NCBI RefSeq assembly: GCF_008642275.1
Contig: NZ_CP029189.1
Location: forward strand, 3,512,501-3,576,500
DNA from: Streptomyces venezuelae
GTDB taxonomy: Bacteria > Actinomycetota > Actinomycetes > Streptomycetales > Streptomycetaceae
Reading direction: 5' to 3'
DNA: 64,000 nucleotides
Program-made: the position numbers and the translations under genes
In this document: in pieces, positions 1 through 7,316 of the stretch
How the letters are laid out: each line of letters begins with the position of its first letter
How positions within the stretch are numbered: the first letter of the stretch is position 1
Notes under the pieces: model-generated
Told to the model about the DNA's origin: nothing
What the model saw: only the letters and a program-made list of their open reading frames with translations
Database searches by the model: none

Positions 1-60
1 CTTGCATGTGTTAAGCACGCCGCCAGCGTTCGTCCTGAGCCAGGATCAAACTCTCCATGA
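1..60 (-). rRNA. 16S rRNA, 5' end (partial)
   Basis: The reverse complement begins with the universal 16S start (TCATGGAGAGTTTGATCC), followed by the CTGGCTCAGGACGAACGC block and the actinobacterial CTTAACACATGCAAG block. Only the first 60 nt lie in the window; the gene continues off the left edge. The 5' boundary is set by comparison with the usual mature Streptomyces end and may be off by a few bases. Confidence 0.97.
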
Positions 61-582
61 ATGTTTACCCGTAATCGGGTGCACACATCACTTAGAGCGG
101 GCGCATCATGTCGGAATATGACCGACGCGCCACAACGTCCTCGCTGTGTTGTTGCCTGCAAGCATCACCCGAAGGCGACCTCACAGGTCTTTTTCAAAGG
201 AACCTCATCCACCGAAGTGGACGGGGTATCAACTTCTGGCGTTGATTTTTGGCACGCTGTTGAGTTCTCAAGGAACGGACGCTTCCTTTGTACTCACCCT
301 CTCGGGCTTTCCTCCGGGCTTTCGTTCTGTTCTTGCGTTTCCGACTCTATCAGACTCTTTCGGGCCTGACCCCCAGTCAGCGGGGTTTGTCTTCCGGGCT
401 GTTGGGCCCTTCCGACTCCTGAACTCTAGTGGATTTCCCTGGCGATTCATAATCGGCCTTCGGAAATGAATTCGGGCATGCCGAATGCGTTCCCGGTGGG
501 AGATCGTGCAGAGTTGGGTGCCGCAACGAGGCGGCGGGATGCGCTGTCGCCAAAACCTTCCGGCTCTGGGACAACTCGAAGA
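61..582 (-). promoter_or_regulatory. rrn leader with antitermination-type box
   Basis: No credible gene lies here; the short ORFs lack family features. Read on the minus strand it is a ribosomal RNA leader. Positions 251–271 give TTGAGAACTCAACAGCGTGCC-type sequence, the conserved actinobacterial boxA/processing block found before 16S and in 16S–23S spacers. Positions 209–220 form a CCAC-CGAA-GTGG tetraloop hairpin, plausibly part of the RNase III processing region. Two TAGAGT hexamers (revcomp at 423–428 and 344–349) resemble -10 boxes of further rrn promoters, but neither has a good -35 partner. Confidence 0.75.
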
Positions 583-611
583 ACCTTACGGACCCGTCCG
601 GCCCGTGTCAA
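583..611 (-). promoter_or_regulatory. rrn promoter (HrdB type)
   Basis: On the minus strand TTGACA (revcomp of 606–611) is separated by exactly 17 nt from TAAGGT (revcomp of 583–588). This is an essentially consensus vegetative sigma promoter pointing into the rrn leader. It is the best promoter in the window by inspection and is probably the most upstream rrn promoter. Confidence 0.85.
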
Positions 612-620
612 CCCCGGTGG

Positions 621-1157
621 TCAGCTGGGCGACTGGAGGTCCTCCACGCGGTCCAGCAAGCGGGCGAGCATGTCGCCGAGCACCCCGCGCTCCGCGGTGG
701 AGAGGTCCTGGAGGAGGTCCTCCTCGAAGACCGTGGCCGCGCGCATCGCGTCCAGCCACTTGCTGCGGCCCTCGTCGGTGAGCTCCACGATCACGCGGAC
801 CCGGTTGGACTCGTCCCGCTCGCGGGTGACCAGGCCCTCCGCGGTCATGCGGTCGATCCGGTGGGTCATCGCCGCCGGCGTGAGGCCCAGCTGCTTCGCC
901 AGTTCGCTCGGGCCCATCCGGTAGGGGGCTCCGGAGATGACGAGGGCCTTGAGGACCTCCCATTCCGCGTTGCTGATGCCCAGGGCCGCGGTCTGGCGGC
1001 CGTACGCGACGTTCATGCGGCGGTTCAGGCGGCTCAGCGCCGAGACGACCTTCTCCACCTGGGGGTCCAGGTCCTGGAACTCGCGCTGATAGACGGCGAT
1101 CTGTTCGTCGAGGCTCGGCTCGTGGACGGGCGCAGTGCCGTCGGGGGTGTCACCCAT
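621..1157 (-). CDS. MarR-family transcriptional regulator
   Basis: 178-residue protein with the MarR winged helix. Residues about 50–75 form the helical lead-in, 75–115 the helix-turn-helix (ELAKQLGLTPAAMTHRIDRM) and 115–135 the wing (TRERDESNRVRVIVELTDEG). The N-terminal and C-terminal helices are the dimerisation parts. The ATG start at 1157 leaves a 113-bp divergent gap to an MFS transporter gene, the usual arrangement for a local repressor of an efflux pump. The gene ends just downstream of the rrn promoter, so the two transcripts run in the same direction. The ligand is unknown. Confidence 0.92.
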   Translation of the reverse strand: MGDTPDGTAPVHEPSLDEQIAVYQREFQDLDPQVEKVVSALSRLNRRMNVAYGRQTAALGISNAEWEVLKALVISGAPYRMGPSELAKQLGLTPAAMTHRIDRMTAEGLVTRERDESNRVRVIVELTDEGRSKWLDAMRAATVFEEDLLQDLSTAERGVLGDMLARLLDRVEDLQSPS

Positions 1158-1210
1158 GGGTCGAAGTATCGCACGAGCTCGTTGGCATCTAACTCCTTCG
1201 GTGTGTAGTG

Positions 1211-1250
1211 TTAAGGCTTGAAGTTTAGCTATGAAGTCTTCAGGCTTCAG
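1211..1250. promoter_or_regulatory. candidate MarR operator in divergent promoter
   Basis: The gap between the MarR gene and the transporter holds nested inverted repeats. GCTTGAAG (1216–1223) faces CTTCAGGC (1238–1245), matching 7 of 8 as an inverted pair, and TGAAG-T-CTTCA (1232–1242) is a perfect 5-1-5 palindrome. The region is also clearly more AT-rich than the genes. Spacing is suitable for a winged-helix dimer, but no -10/-35 pair is convincing. Confidence 0.5.
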
Positions 1251-1270
1251 GTCTCAAAGGCAGGTGAGAA

Positions 1271-2584
1271 GTGACCAGGGTGATGGGCGCTGCGATGCGG
1301 CGGATCCAGGCCGGGAACGCGCTGACGGCGTTCGGTATCGGCTTCACGGTTCCGTTCCTCTACATCTACGTGGCGCAGGTGCGGGATCTGGGTTCCATGG
1401 CCGCCACGTGCGCGTTCGTGGCCTTCGCCCTCGGCGCTCTCGTCGCGCTGCCCTTCACCGGCCGGATCATCGACCGCCGGGGCCCGGTCCCCGTGGTCGT
1501 CGGGGCCGCCGTCACCGCCTCGGCCGGCGCGCTCTCGCTCGGGCTCTCCGGCGGCATCGTGCCCATCCTGCTGTCGGCGCTGGCGCTCGGTGCCGGGCAG
1601 GCCGTGATGCAGCCGGCGCTGGCCACGATGATCGTGTGGTGCTCCACGCCGTCCACCCGGACCCGTGCCTTCGCCCTCCAGTTCTTCATGCAGAACCTGG
1701 GCCTGGGCATCGGCGGTCTCATCGGCGGCCAGATCGTCGACGAGAACCGGCCCGGCAGCTTCACCCTGCTGTTCGGCATCGAGGCCGTGATGTTCCTGGT
1801 GCTGGCCGCCGTCATCCTCAGCGTGCGGCTTCCGCACGTGCCTGCCATCAAGGACGCGATGCCGAAGGACCCGTCCCAGACGGGCGGCAGCGGCTGGAAG
1901 CGGCTGCTCCGGCACAAGGCCATGGTGCAGCTGTGCGTGCTGGGCTTCGTCGTGTTCTTCGCCTGCTACGGACAGTTCGAGTCGGGTCTGGCCGCCTTCG
2001 GTACGGAGGCCGCCGGGATCTCCCCCTCCACCCTCGGCTTCGCGCTCGCGGCCAACACCGGTGCGATCGTCGTCGCGCAGTTCGTCGTGCTCAAGCTGGT
2101 CGAGAAGCGCCGCCGGTCCCGGGTGATCGCGCTCGTCGGGCTGATCTGGACCGTGGCGTGGCTCATCGCCGGGTTCTCGGGTCTGGGGCACGGCAGCGCC
2201 ATGATGGCCGCCGCCGCGTTCGTCAGCACGTACGCGCTCTTCGGCATCGGCGAGGCCATGCTGTCGCCGACCCTGGCGCCGCTGGTGGCCGACCTGGCGC
2301 CCGAGGGCTCGGTGGGCCAGTACAACTCGGCGTTCGCGCTGGTCAAGCAGATGGCGCTGGCGCTGGGGCCGCTCGGGGTGCCGCTCGGTGCGGGGGTTCC
2401 GATGCTGTACATCGGGGTCTTCGTGCTGGTGTCGCTCGGGATCGCCGTTCTCGCGCTGCGGCTCGGCAGGCGGCTGAGCCCGATGCAGGACAACCCGTGG
2501 GTGGCGAGCAGGGTCGTGGCGCAGGGTGGTCCGGTGGCCGGGGTGGCCGCCCAGGACGTCGCCGTGGAGCGCGTGCCCGCGTAG
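1271..2584 (+). CDS. MFS efflux transporter
   Basis: 437-residue integral membrane protein with about 12 hydrophobic helices. The loop after helix 2 carries the MFS motif-A variant (PFTGRIIDRRG). The first hydrophobic segment begins around residue 15 (NALTAFGIGFTVPFLYIYV). A GTG start at 1271 follows a purine-rich AAGGCAGGTGAGAA stretch. The central loop near residue 200 is polar and basic, as usual between the two six-helix halves. Divergence from a MarR gene suggests a substrate-inducible drug or metabolite exporter. The substrate cannot be read from sequence. Confidence 0.9.
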   Translation: MTRVMGAAMRRIQAGNALTAFGIGFTVPFLYIYVAQVRDLGSMAATCAFVAFALGALVALPFTGRIIDRRGPVPVVVGAAVTASAGALSLGLSGGIVPILLSALALGAGQAVMQPALATMIVWCSTPSTRTRAFALQFFMQNLGLGIGGLIGGQIVDENRPGSFTLLFGIEAVMFLVLAAVILSVRLPHVPAIKDAMPKDPSQTGGSGWKRLLRHKAMVQLCVLGFVVFFACYGQFESGLAAFGTEAAGISPSTLGFALAANTGAIVVAQFVVLKLVEKRRRSRVIALVGLIWTVAWLIAGFSGLGHGSAMMAAAAFVSTYALFGIGEAMLSPTLAPLVADLAPEGSVGQYNSAFALVKQMALALGPLGVPLGAGVPMLYIGVFVLVSLGIAVLALRLGRRLSPMQDNPWVASRVVAQGGPVAGVAAQDVAVERVPA

Positions 2585-2636
2585 GGACGCGTGGCCGTTC
2601 ATATGGCCGTACGTATTCCCGTACGTATATACGTGC

Positions 2637-2686
2637 GGGAAGCAGGAAGGCCCCGGTCCGGGTGGATCGGGGCCTTCCTGCTTCCC
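2637..2686. terminator. bidirectional intrinsic terminator
   Basis: A perfect 18-bp inverted repeat (2637–2654 with 2669–2686, 14-nt loop) lies between the convergent ends of the transporter (2584) and the phosphatase (2689). The arms read GGGAAGCAGGAAGGCCCC and its complement. Just upstream, 2608–2635 holds short CCGTACGTA-type palindromes that may add to the structure. Confidence 0.9.
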
Positions 2687-2688
2687 GG

Positions 2689-4503
2689 CTACTTGTCCGG
2701 GAGGGCGAACTCGCACCAGACGGCCTTGCCGCCGCCCGGGGTGCGGCGGGAGCCCCAGGCGGAGGCGATGGTCGCGATGATCGAGATGCCGCGGCCGGTC
2801 TCGTCGGCCGGTTCGGCGCGGCGGCGGCGCGGAAGGTGGTCGTCCCCGTCGGTGACCTCGATGATCAGCCGGCGGTCGGTGCGGCGCAGCCGCAGGCGCA
2901 TGGGCGGGGTGCCGTGCTGGAGGGAGTTCGCGACGAGCTCGCTGGCGGCGAGCACGCCGAGGTCGCAGAGCTCGACGGGGAACCGCCAGGAGGCGAGGAC
3001 GCCCTGGGCGAAGGCGCGGGCGCGCGGGGCCGCCTCGATGCCGCCGAGGAGTTCCAGGGCGGCGTTGTGGAAGAGCTCGGCGTCCGCTCCGGTGCGGGCG
3101 GGCTGCTGGAGGACCATCACGGCGACGTCGTCGTCGTGGTCGGCGTCCACGCCGAGGGCGCGCATGAGGCGGTCGCAGATGACGGCCGGGGTGCCCTGGG
3201 CACCGGAGAGGGCGCGCTCCAGGGCGGCGACGCCTTCGTCGATGTCCTCGCCGCGGCGTTCGACCAGGCCGTCGGTGTAGAGGACGGCGGTGGATCCGGG
3301 GCCGAGGGCGATGGTGCCGGAGGTGTGCAGCCAGCCGCCGGTGCCGAGCGGTGGGCCGGTGGGGTCGGCGGCTCTGCGTACGGTGCCGTCCTCGTCGCGG
3401 ACGAGGATGGGGAGGTGGCCGGCGGAGGCGTACGCGAGCAGGCCCTCGTTGGGGTCGTGGACGGCGTAGACGCAGGTGGCGATCTGGCTGGCGTCGATCT
3501 CGGCGGCGAGGCCGTCGAGGAGCTGCAGCACCTCGTGCGGGGGCAGGTCGAGGCGGGCGTAGGCGCGGACGGCGGTGCGCAGCTGGCCCATGACGGCGGC
3601 GGCGCGCACGCCTCGGCCCATGACGTCGCCGATGACGAGGGCGGTGCGGCCGGCGCCGAGGGTGATGACGTCGTACCAGTCGCCGCCGACGGCGGCCTCG
3701 GTGCCGCCGGGCTGGTAGGTGGCGGCGACGCGCAGGTCGTCGGGCTGTTCCAGCTCCTGGGGGAGGAGGGAGCGCTGGAGGGTGACGGCGGCCTCGCGCT
3801 GGCGGCGTTCGCTGGCGCGCAGGCGCTCTACGGCTTCGGCGTGGTCGGTGACGTCGGCGAGGTGGATCAGGACGCCGGTGTGGTGGGGGTCGGGCTCGCC
3901 GCCGGTGTCGGATGCGGGGAACTCGACGGGGGTGCAGGTGACGGTGTACGAGCTGCCGCCGCCCGGTGCGGTGCGGTTCTTGGCGGTACGGGACTTGCCG
4001 CTGCGCTGGACCTGGTCGAGGAGCGGGAGGAGGCCGAGCTCGCCGAGTTCGGGGAGGGCCTCGTGGGCCGGGGCGCCGGGGGTGCGGCCTCCAAAGCCTG
4101 CGGTGTAGGCGTCGTTGACGTAGGCGACGCGGTGCTCGGGGCCGTGGACGAGGGCGACCAGGGCCGGGAGCCGGCCGAGGACCTCGCGTACGGAGAGCTC
4201 GTCGAGGGAGGGCACGGTGGTGAGGACGCCCGTCCGCCGGGGCGGGGACGCGGCCTGGGACGGGGATGGGGACGGGGACGTTCCGGTGCCGCCGTGGCCG
4301 GTCCCGGAGACCGTGGGGTCGGCGGGCTGGCCGTCGGCGGGCGTGGACCGCTCGGCTCCGGGGTCGGCGCGGCCGCCGCGGGCTGCCGGGACCGCGCCTT
4401 CCCCTCGCTTGGCCTGGGCGGCGGCGTGTTCGGACCGGGCGGCGGCGCGGCGCTGCGTTCCGGGGAACCGGGCGCTCCAGCGCGTGAAGTTCACTGCGTT
4501 CAA
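2689..4503 (-). CDS. PAS–SpoIIE phosphatase–ATPase regulator
   Basis: 604-residue cytoplasmic protein. Residues 1–95 are a disordered Pro/Ala/Ser-rich N-terminus. About 100–205 is a PAS-like sensor (VREVLGRLPALVALVHG, YVNDAYTAGFGG). About 225–430 is a PP2C-type SpoIIE phosphatase (QRSLLPQELEQPDDLRVAA, GGDWYDV, GDVMGRG, LYTDGLVE), with the metal-binding aspartates present. About 465–600 is a GHKL ATPase related to RsbW anti-sigma kinases (ASELVANSLQHG, DETGRGISII). Such proteins reverse phosphorylation of anti-sigma antagonists, and this one carries both kinase-like and phosphatase modules. The family is abundant in Streptomyces; the partner sigma factor is unknown. An upstream start is possible, but the chosen one begins just before the disordered segment. 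Confidence 0.92.
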   Translation of the reverse strand: MNAVNFTRWSARFPGTQRRAAARSEHAAAQAKRGEGAVPAARGGRADPGAERSTPADGQPADPTVSGTGHGGTGTSPSPSPSQAASPPRRTGVLTTVPSLDELSVREVLGRLPALVALVHGPEHRVAYVNDAYTAGFGGRTPGAPAHEALPELGELGLLPLLDQVQRSGKSRTAKNRTAPGGGSSYTVTCTPVEFPASDTGGEPDPHHTGVLIHLADVTDHAEAVERLRASERRQREAAVTLQRSLLPQELEQPDDLRVAATYQPGGTEAAVGGDWYDVITLGAGRTALVIGDVMGRGVRAAAVMGQLRTAVRAYARLDLPPHEVLQLLDGLAAEIDASQIATCVYAVHDPNEGLLAYASAGHLPILVRDEDGTVRRAADPTGPPLGTGGWLHTSGTIALGPGSTAVLYTDGLVERRGEDIDEGVAALERALSGAQGTPAVICDRLMRALGVDADHDDDVAVMVLQQPARTGADAELFHNAALELLGGIEAAPRARAFAQGVLASWRFPVELCDLGVLAASELVANSLQHGTPPMRLRLRRTDRRLIIEVTDGDDHLPRRRRAEPADETGRGISIIATIASAWGSRRTPGGGKAVWCEFALPDK

Positions 4504-4629
4504 GCCTCGTGGTGTCGCGAGTGGTCGCTGTGTCGCTCGTGGGCGGTCGCTGACTGGACGATGTCACTCTGTGCAGGGGTGAGCGCACCTATGGTCACAC
4601 GTCCAGTGTGGCCGACCGCACTGACAACG

Positions 4630-6048
4630 TCAGCCCTGGCCGTTCTGCGGGGGTTGGGGGGCGGGGGGCGGGGGTGGGGGCTTGTGGCCGCCGCCTGCGG
4701 CCAGTTCGAATTCTGCCCTGGGGTGTTCGAGGGAACCCAGGGAGACGATCTCACGCTTGAAGAGGCCTGAGAGGGTCCATTCGGCAAGGACGCGCATTTT
4801 GCGGTTGAAGCTGGGGACGCGGCTGAGGTGGTAGGCGCGGTGCATGAACCAGGCCGGGTAGGCCTTGAGCTTGCGGCCGTAGATGTGGGCGACGCCCCGG
4901 TGCAGGCCGAGCGAGGCGACCGAGCCCGCGTACTTGTGGGCGTACTCGGTCAGGACCTCGCCTCGGAGGGCGGCGAGGAGGTTGTCGGCGAGGACCTTGG
5001 CCTGGCGGACGGCGTGCTGGGCGTTGGGGGCGCAGTAGCGGCCCTTCTCGCCGGCGGTGATGTCGGGGACCGCGGCGGCGTCGCCCGCGGCCCAGGCGTG
5101 CTCGACTCCTTCGACGGTGAGGAAGGAGGTGCAGGCCAGGCGGCCGTGTTCGTTCCTGGGGAGGTCGGAGGCGGCCAGGACGGGGTGCGGTTTGACGCCG
5201 GCGGTCCATACGACGGTGCGGGTGGGGAAGTGGGCGCCGTCGCTGAGCACGGCGACGCGGTTCTCGCAGGATTCGAGCCGGGTCTCCAGGCGTACGTCGA
5301 TGTTGCGCCGGCGCAGTTCGCGGACCGTGTAGACGCCCATTTCGGGGCCGACCTCGGGGAGGATCCGGTCACTCGCCTCGACGAGCACCCATTTCATGTC
5401 CTCGGGCTTGATGTTGTGGTAGTACCGGGCCGCGTACCGGGCCATGTCCTCCAGTTCGCCGAGTGCTTCGACGCCCGCGAAGCCGCCGCCGACGAAGACG
5501 AAGGTGAGGGCGGCGTCACGGAGGGCGGGATCGCGGGTGGAGGAGGCGATGTCCATCTGTTCGATGACGTGGTTGCGCAGTCCGATCGCTTCTTCGACCG
5601 TTTTGAATCCGATGCCGTAGTCGGCGAGTCCCGGGACGGGGAGCGTGCGGGAGATGGAGCCCGGGGCGAGGACGAGTTCGTCGTACTCCATCTCGACGGG
5701 GCCGCTGCCCTCGTCGGCGGTGGCGAGGGTGTTGACGGTCACGGTCCGTTTGGCGTGGTCGATGCGCTGGGCCTCGCCGATGACGATGCGGCACTTGCCG
5801 AGGACGCGGCGCAGGGGGACCACGACGTGGCGGGGTGAGATCGCGCCCGCGGCCGCTTCGGGGAGGAAGGGCTGGTACGTCATGTAGGGCTCGGCGGTGA
5901 CCACCGTGACCTCGGCTTCGCCGGCTCTCAGCTTTCGCTGGAGGCGGAGCGCCGTATACATGCCGACGTAGCCGCCGCCGACGATCAGGATGCGCGTACG
6001 GGGCGGGGTACCGGGGTCCGTGCCCCGGGAGTTAGCAGCCTTCACCAT
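4630..6048 (-). CDS. ndh: type II NADH dehydrogenase (NAD(P)/FAD oxidoreductase)
   Basis: About 472 residues. The N-terminal Rossmann FAD motif is RILIVGGGYVGMYTALRL. The second dinucleotide site (LTFVFVGGGFAGVEALGEL) is for NADH. TVVWTAGVKPHP and AWAAGDAAAVPD are the usual FAD-contact motifs, and the C-terminus is membrane-associating in the family. The enzyme passes electrons from NADH to menaquinone without pumping protons. The open frame extends upstream to 6276, but that part is non-conserved and overlaps the promoter gap, so ATG 6048 is preferred; it lacks a clear ribosome site. The C-terminal tail is Pro-rich (HKPPPPPPAPQPP). It is divergent from atrA, as in S. coelicolor. Confidence 0.9.
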   Translation of the reverse strand: MVKAANSRGTDPGTPPRTRILIVGGGYVGMYTALRLQRKLRAGEAEVTVVTAEPYMTYQPFLPEAAAGAISPRHVVVPLRRVLGKCRIVIGEAQRIDHAKRTVTVNTLATADEGSGPVEMEYDELVLAPGSISRTLPVPGLADYGIGFKTVEEAIGLRNHVIEQMDIASSTRDPALRDAALTFVFVGGGFAGVEALGELEDMARYAARYYHNIKPEDMKWVLVEASDRILPEVGPEMGVYTVRELRRRNIDVRLETRLESCENRVAVLSDGAHFPTRTVVWTAGVKPHPVLAASDLPRNEHGRLACTSFLTVEGVEHAWAAGDAAAVPDITAGEKGRYCAPNAQHAVRQAKVLADNLLAALRGEVLTEYAHKYAGSVASLGLHRGVAHIYGRKLKAYPAWFMHRAYHLSRVPSFNRKMRVLAEWTLSGLFKREIVSLGSLEHPRAEFELAAGGGHKPPPPPPAPQPPQNGQG

Positions 6049-6172
6049 CCCATGACGCAACGTGGCCGGGAGTTTGTCCACAGGCCCGGCAAATTGTGTG
6101 ACCGGAGTGAGTGCTGGGGCGGGGTGCAAGAGGACGTCAGCTTGTGGCGAAAATCTGCAGGTCAGCCCACAC

Positions 6173-6187
6173 GGAGTGTGACATTCC
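6173..6187. promoter_or_regulatory. candidate AtrA operator
   Basis: GGAGTG-TGA-CATTCC is a 15-bp pseudo-palindrome (5 of 6 arm positions match) in the ndh–atrA divergent gap. GGAA…TTCC-type arms resemble published AtrA sites as I remember them. A second inverted repeat, TTCCG (6184–6188) and CGGAA (6200–6204), overlaps it. Assignment is by context only. Confidence 0.4.
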
Positions 6188-6386
6188 GGAGGCACGGATC
6201 GGAAAAGTGGGGGTGAATGCTCCGATCGGGCGGTGCTCCGTCCGGGGCTGCCTCTTCTGAATTGACTCTGGCTCAACTATGTTCGTATCTCGTCGAGGAG
6301 TAGGACCGGGCCCGAGACCGTGGCCCCCTCGGCGTGAAGGCGGGGAGTGTCTCCGGGGGGAGACAAATGATTACCGGGGGATACAT

Positions 6387-7166
6387 ATGAACATTTCCGA
6401 TTTCCATGGTTCTGCGACCGCGCTCTCGGTCGAGAGCAACGGACGCGGCATCGCGGGCGGCACCACGCACGGCGTGGGCCGGTCCACGCCGCTGCGTGTC
6501 GACGCCCAGCGCAACCTGGAGCACGTTCTGCGGGCGGCCCGTGAGGTCTTCGGCGAGCTGGGCTACGGGGCTCCGATGGAGGACGTGGCTCGCCGCGCCC
6601 GCGTCGGTGTCGGCACCGTGTACCGGCGCTTCCCGAGCAAGGACGTCCTCGTGCGGCGCATAGCCGAGGAGGAGACCGCCCGGCTGACCGAGCAGGCCAA
6701 GGCCGCGCTGGGCCAGGAGGAGGAGCCGTGGCAGGCGCTGTCGCGCTTCCTGCGCACCTCCGTGGCCTCGGGCGCCGGGCGGCTGCTGCCGCCCCAGGTC
6801 CTGCGGGTCGGGTCGGCCGTCGAGGACGAGGCGGAGGAGGCGGAGGCGGAGGCCGTACGGGTTCCGCACCAGCGGCAGGCCGTGCCGGCCGCCGGGGCTC
6901 CCGACCTGCGGGTCGTGGGCACGCACGGCTCCGTCGAGAACGAGCCCTCCGAGGACGCGGGTGCGGGTGCGCTGCTGGAGGTCGTCGGCCGGCTGGTGCA
7001 CCGGGCGCGGGAGGCCGGTGAACTGCGTGCCGACGTCACGGTGGCCGATGTGCTGCTGGTGATAGCGACGGCGGCGCCCGCGCTGCCCGACCCGGCGCAG
7101 CAGGCGGCGGCCTCGACGCGGCTGCTCGACATCCTGCTCGAAGGGCTGCGGTCCCGGACCGTGTGA
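6387..7166 (+). CDS. atrA: TetR-family regulator AtrA
   Basis: 259 residues. The TetR N-terminal DNA-binding domain spans about 38–85 (NLEHVLRAAREVFGELGYG, MEDVARRARVGVGTVYRRFP). The long C-terminal helical part is the ligand/dimer domain; it contains an acidic Glu/Ala run near residue 150 (EDEAEEAEAEAVRVP). ATG 6387 is preceded by CCGGGGG at a good distance; the open frame upstream to 6279 is not conserved-looking. AtrA activates actII-ORF4 and other antibiotic and sugar-uptake genes in S. coelicolor (SCO4118) and is encoded divergently from an NADH dehydrogenase (SCO4119), exactly as here. The name therefore rests on family plus synteny. Confidence 0.85.
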   Translation: MNISDFHGSATALSVESNGRGIAGGTTHGVGRSTPLRVDAQRNLEHVLRAAREVFGELGYGAPMEDVARRARVGVGTVYRRFPSKDVLVRRIAEEETARLTEQAKAALGQEEEPWQALSRFLRTSVASGAGRLLPPQVLRVGSAVEDEAEEAEAEAVRVPHQRQAVPAAGAPDLRVVGTHGSVENEPSEDAGAGALLEVVGRLVHRAREAGELRADVTVADVLLVIATAAPALPDPAQQAAASTRLLDILLEGLRSRTV

Positions 7167-7316
7167 CCTGGGCGGGTGCCGGTGCGGGTCCGGTAGGGCG
7201 ATTCGCCGGAATGTGCCCGGATGGGTGGATGGCGCGAAGACAGGTTCGGTGCCCGTCCCCCGTGTGACACGCTTGGCCGGTGTACCGGTTGAGTGTGTCG
7301 TGCGGGAGTCTCCGCG

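Noticed and set aside
6049..6276. N-terminal extension of the NADH dehydrogenase to 6276
   Set aside because: The added 76 residues lack conservation features, cover the divergent promoter gap and lie before the typical FAD-motif start.
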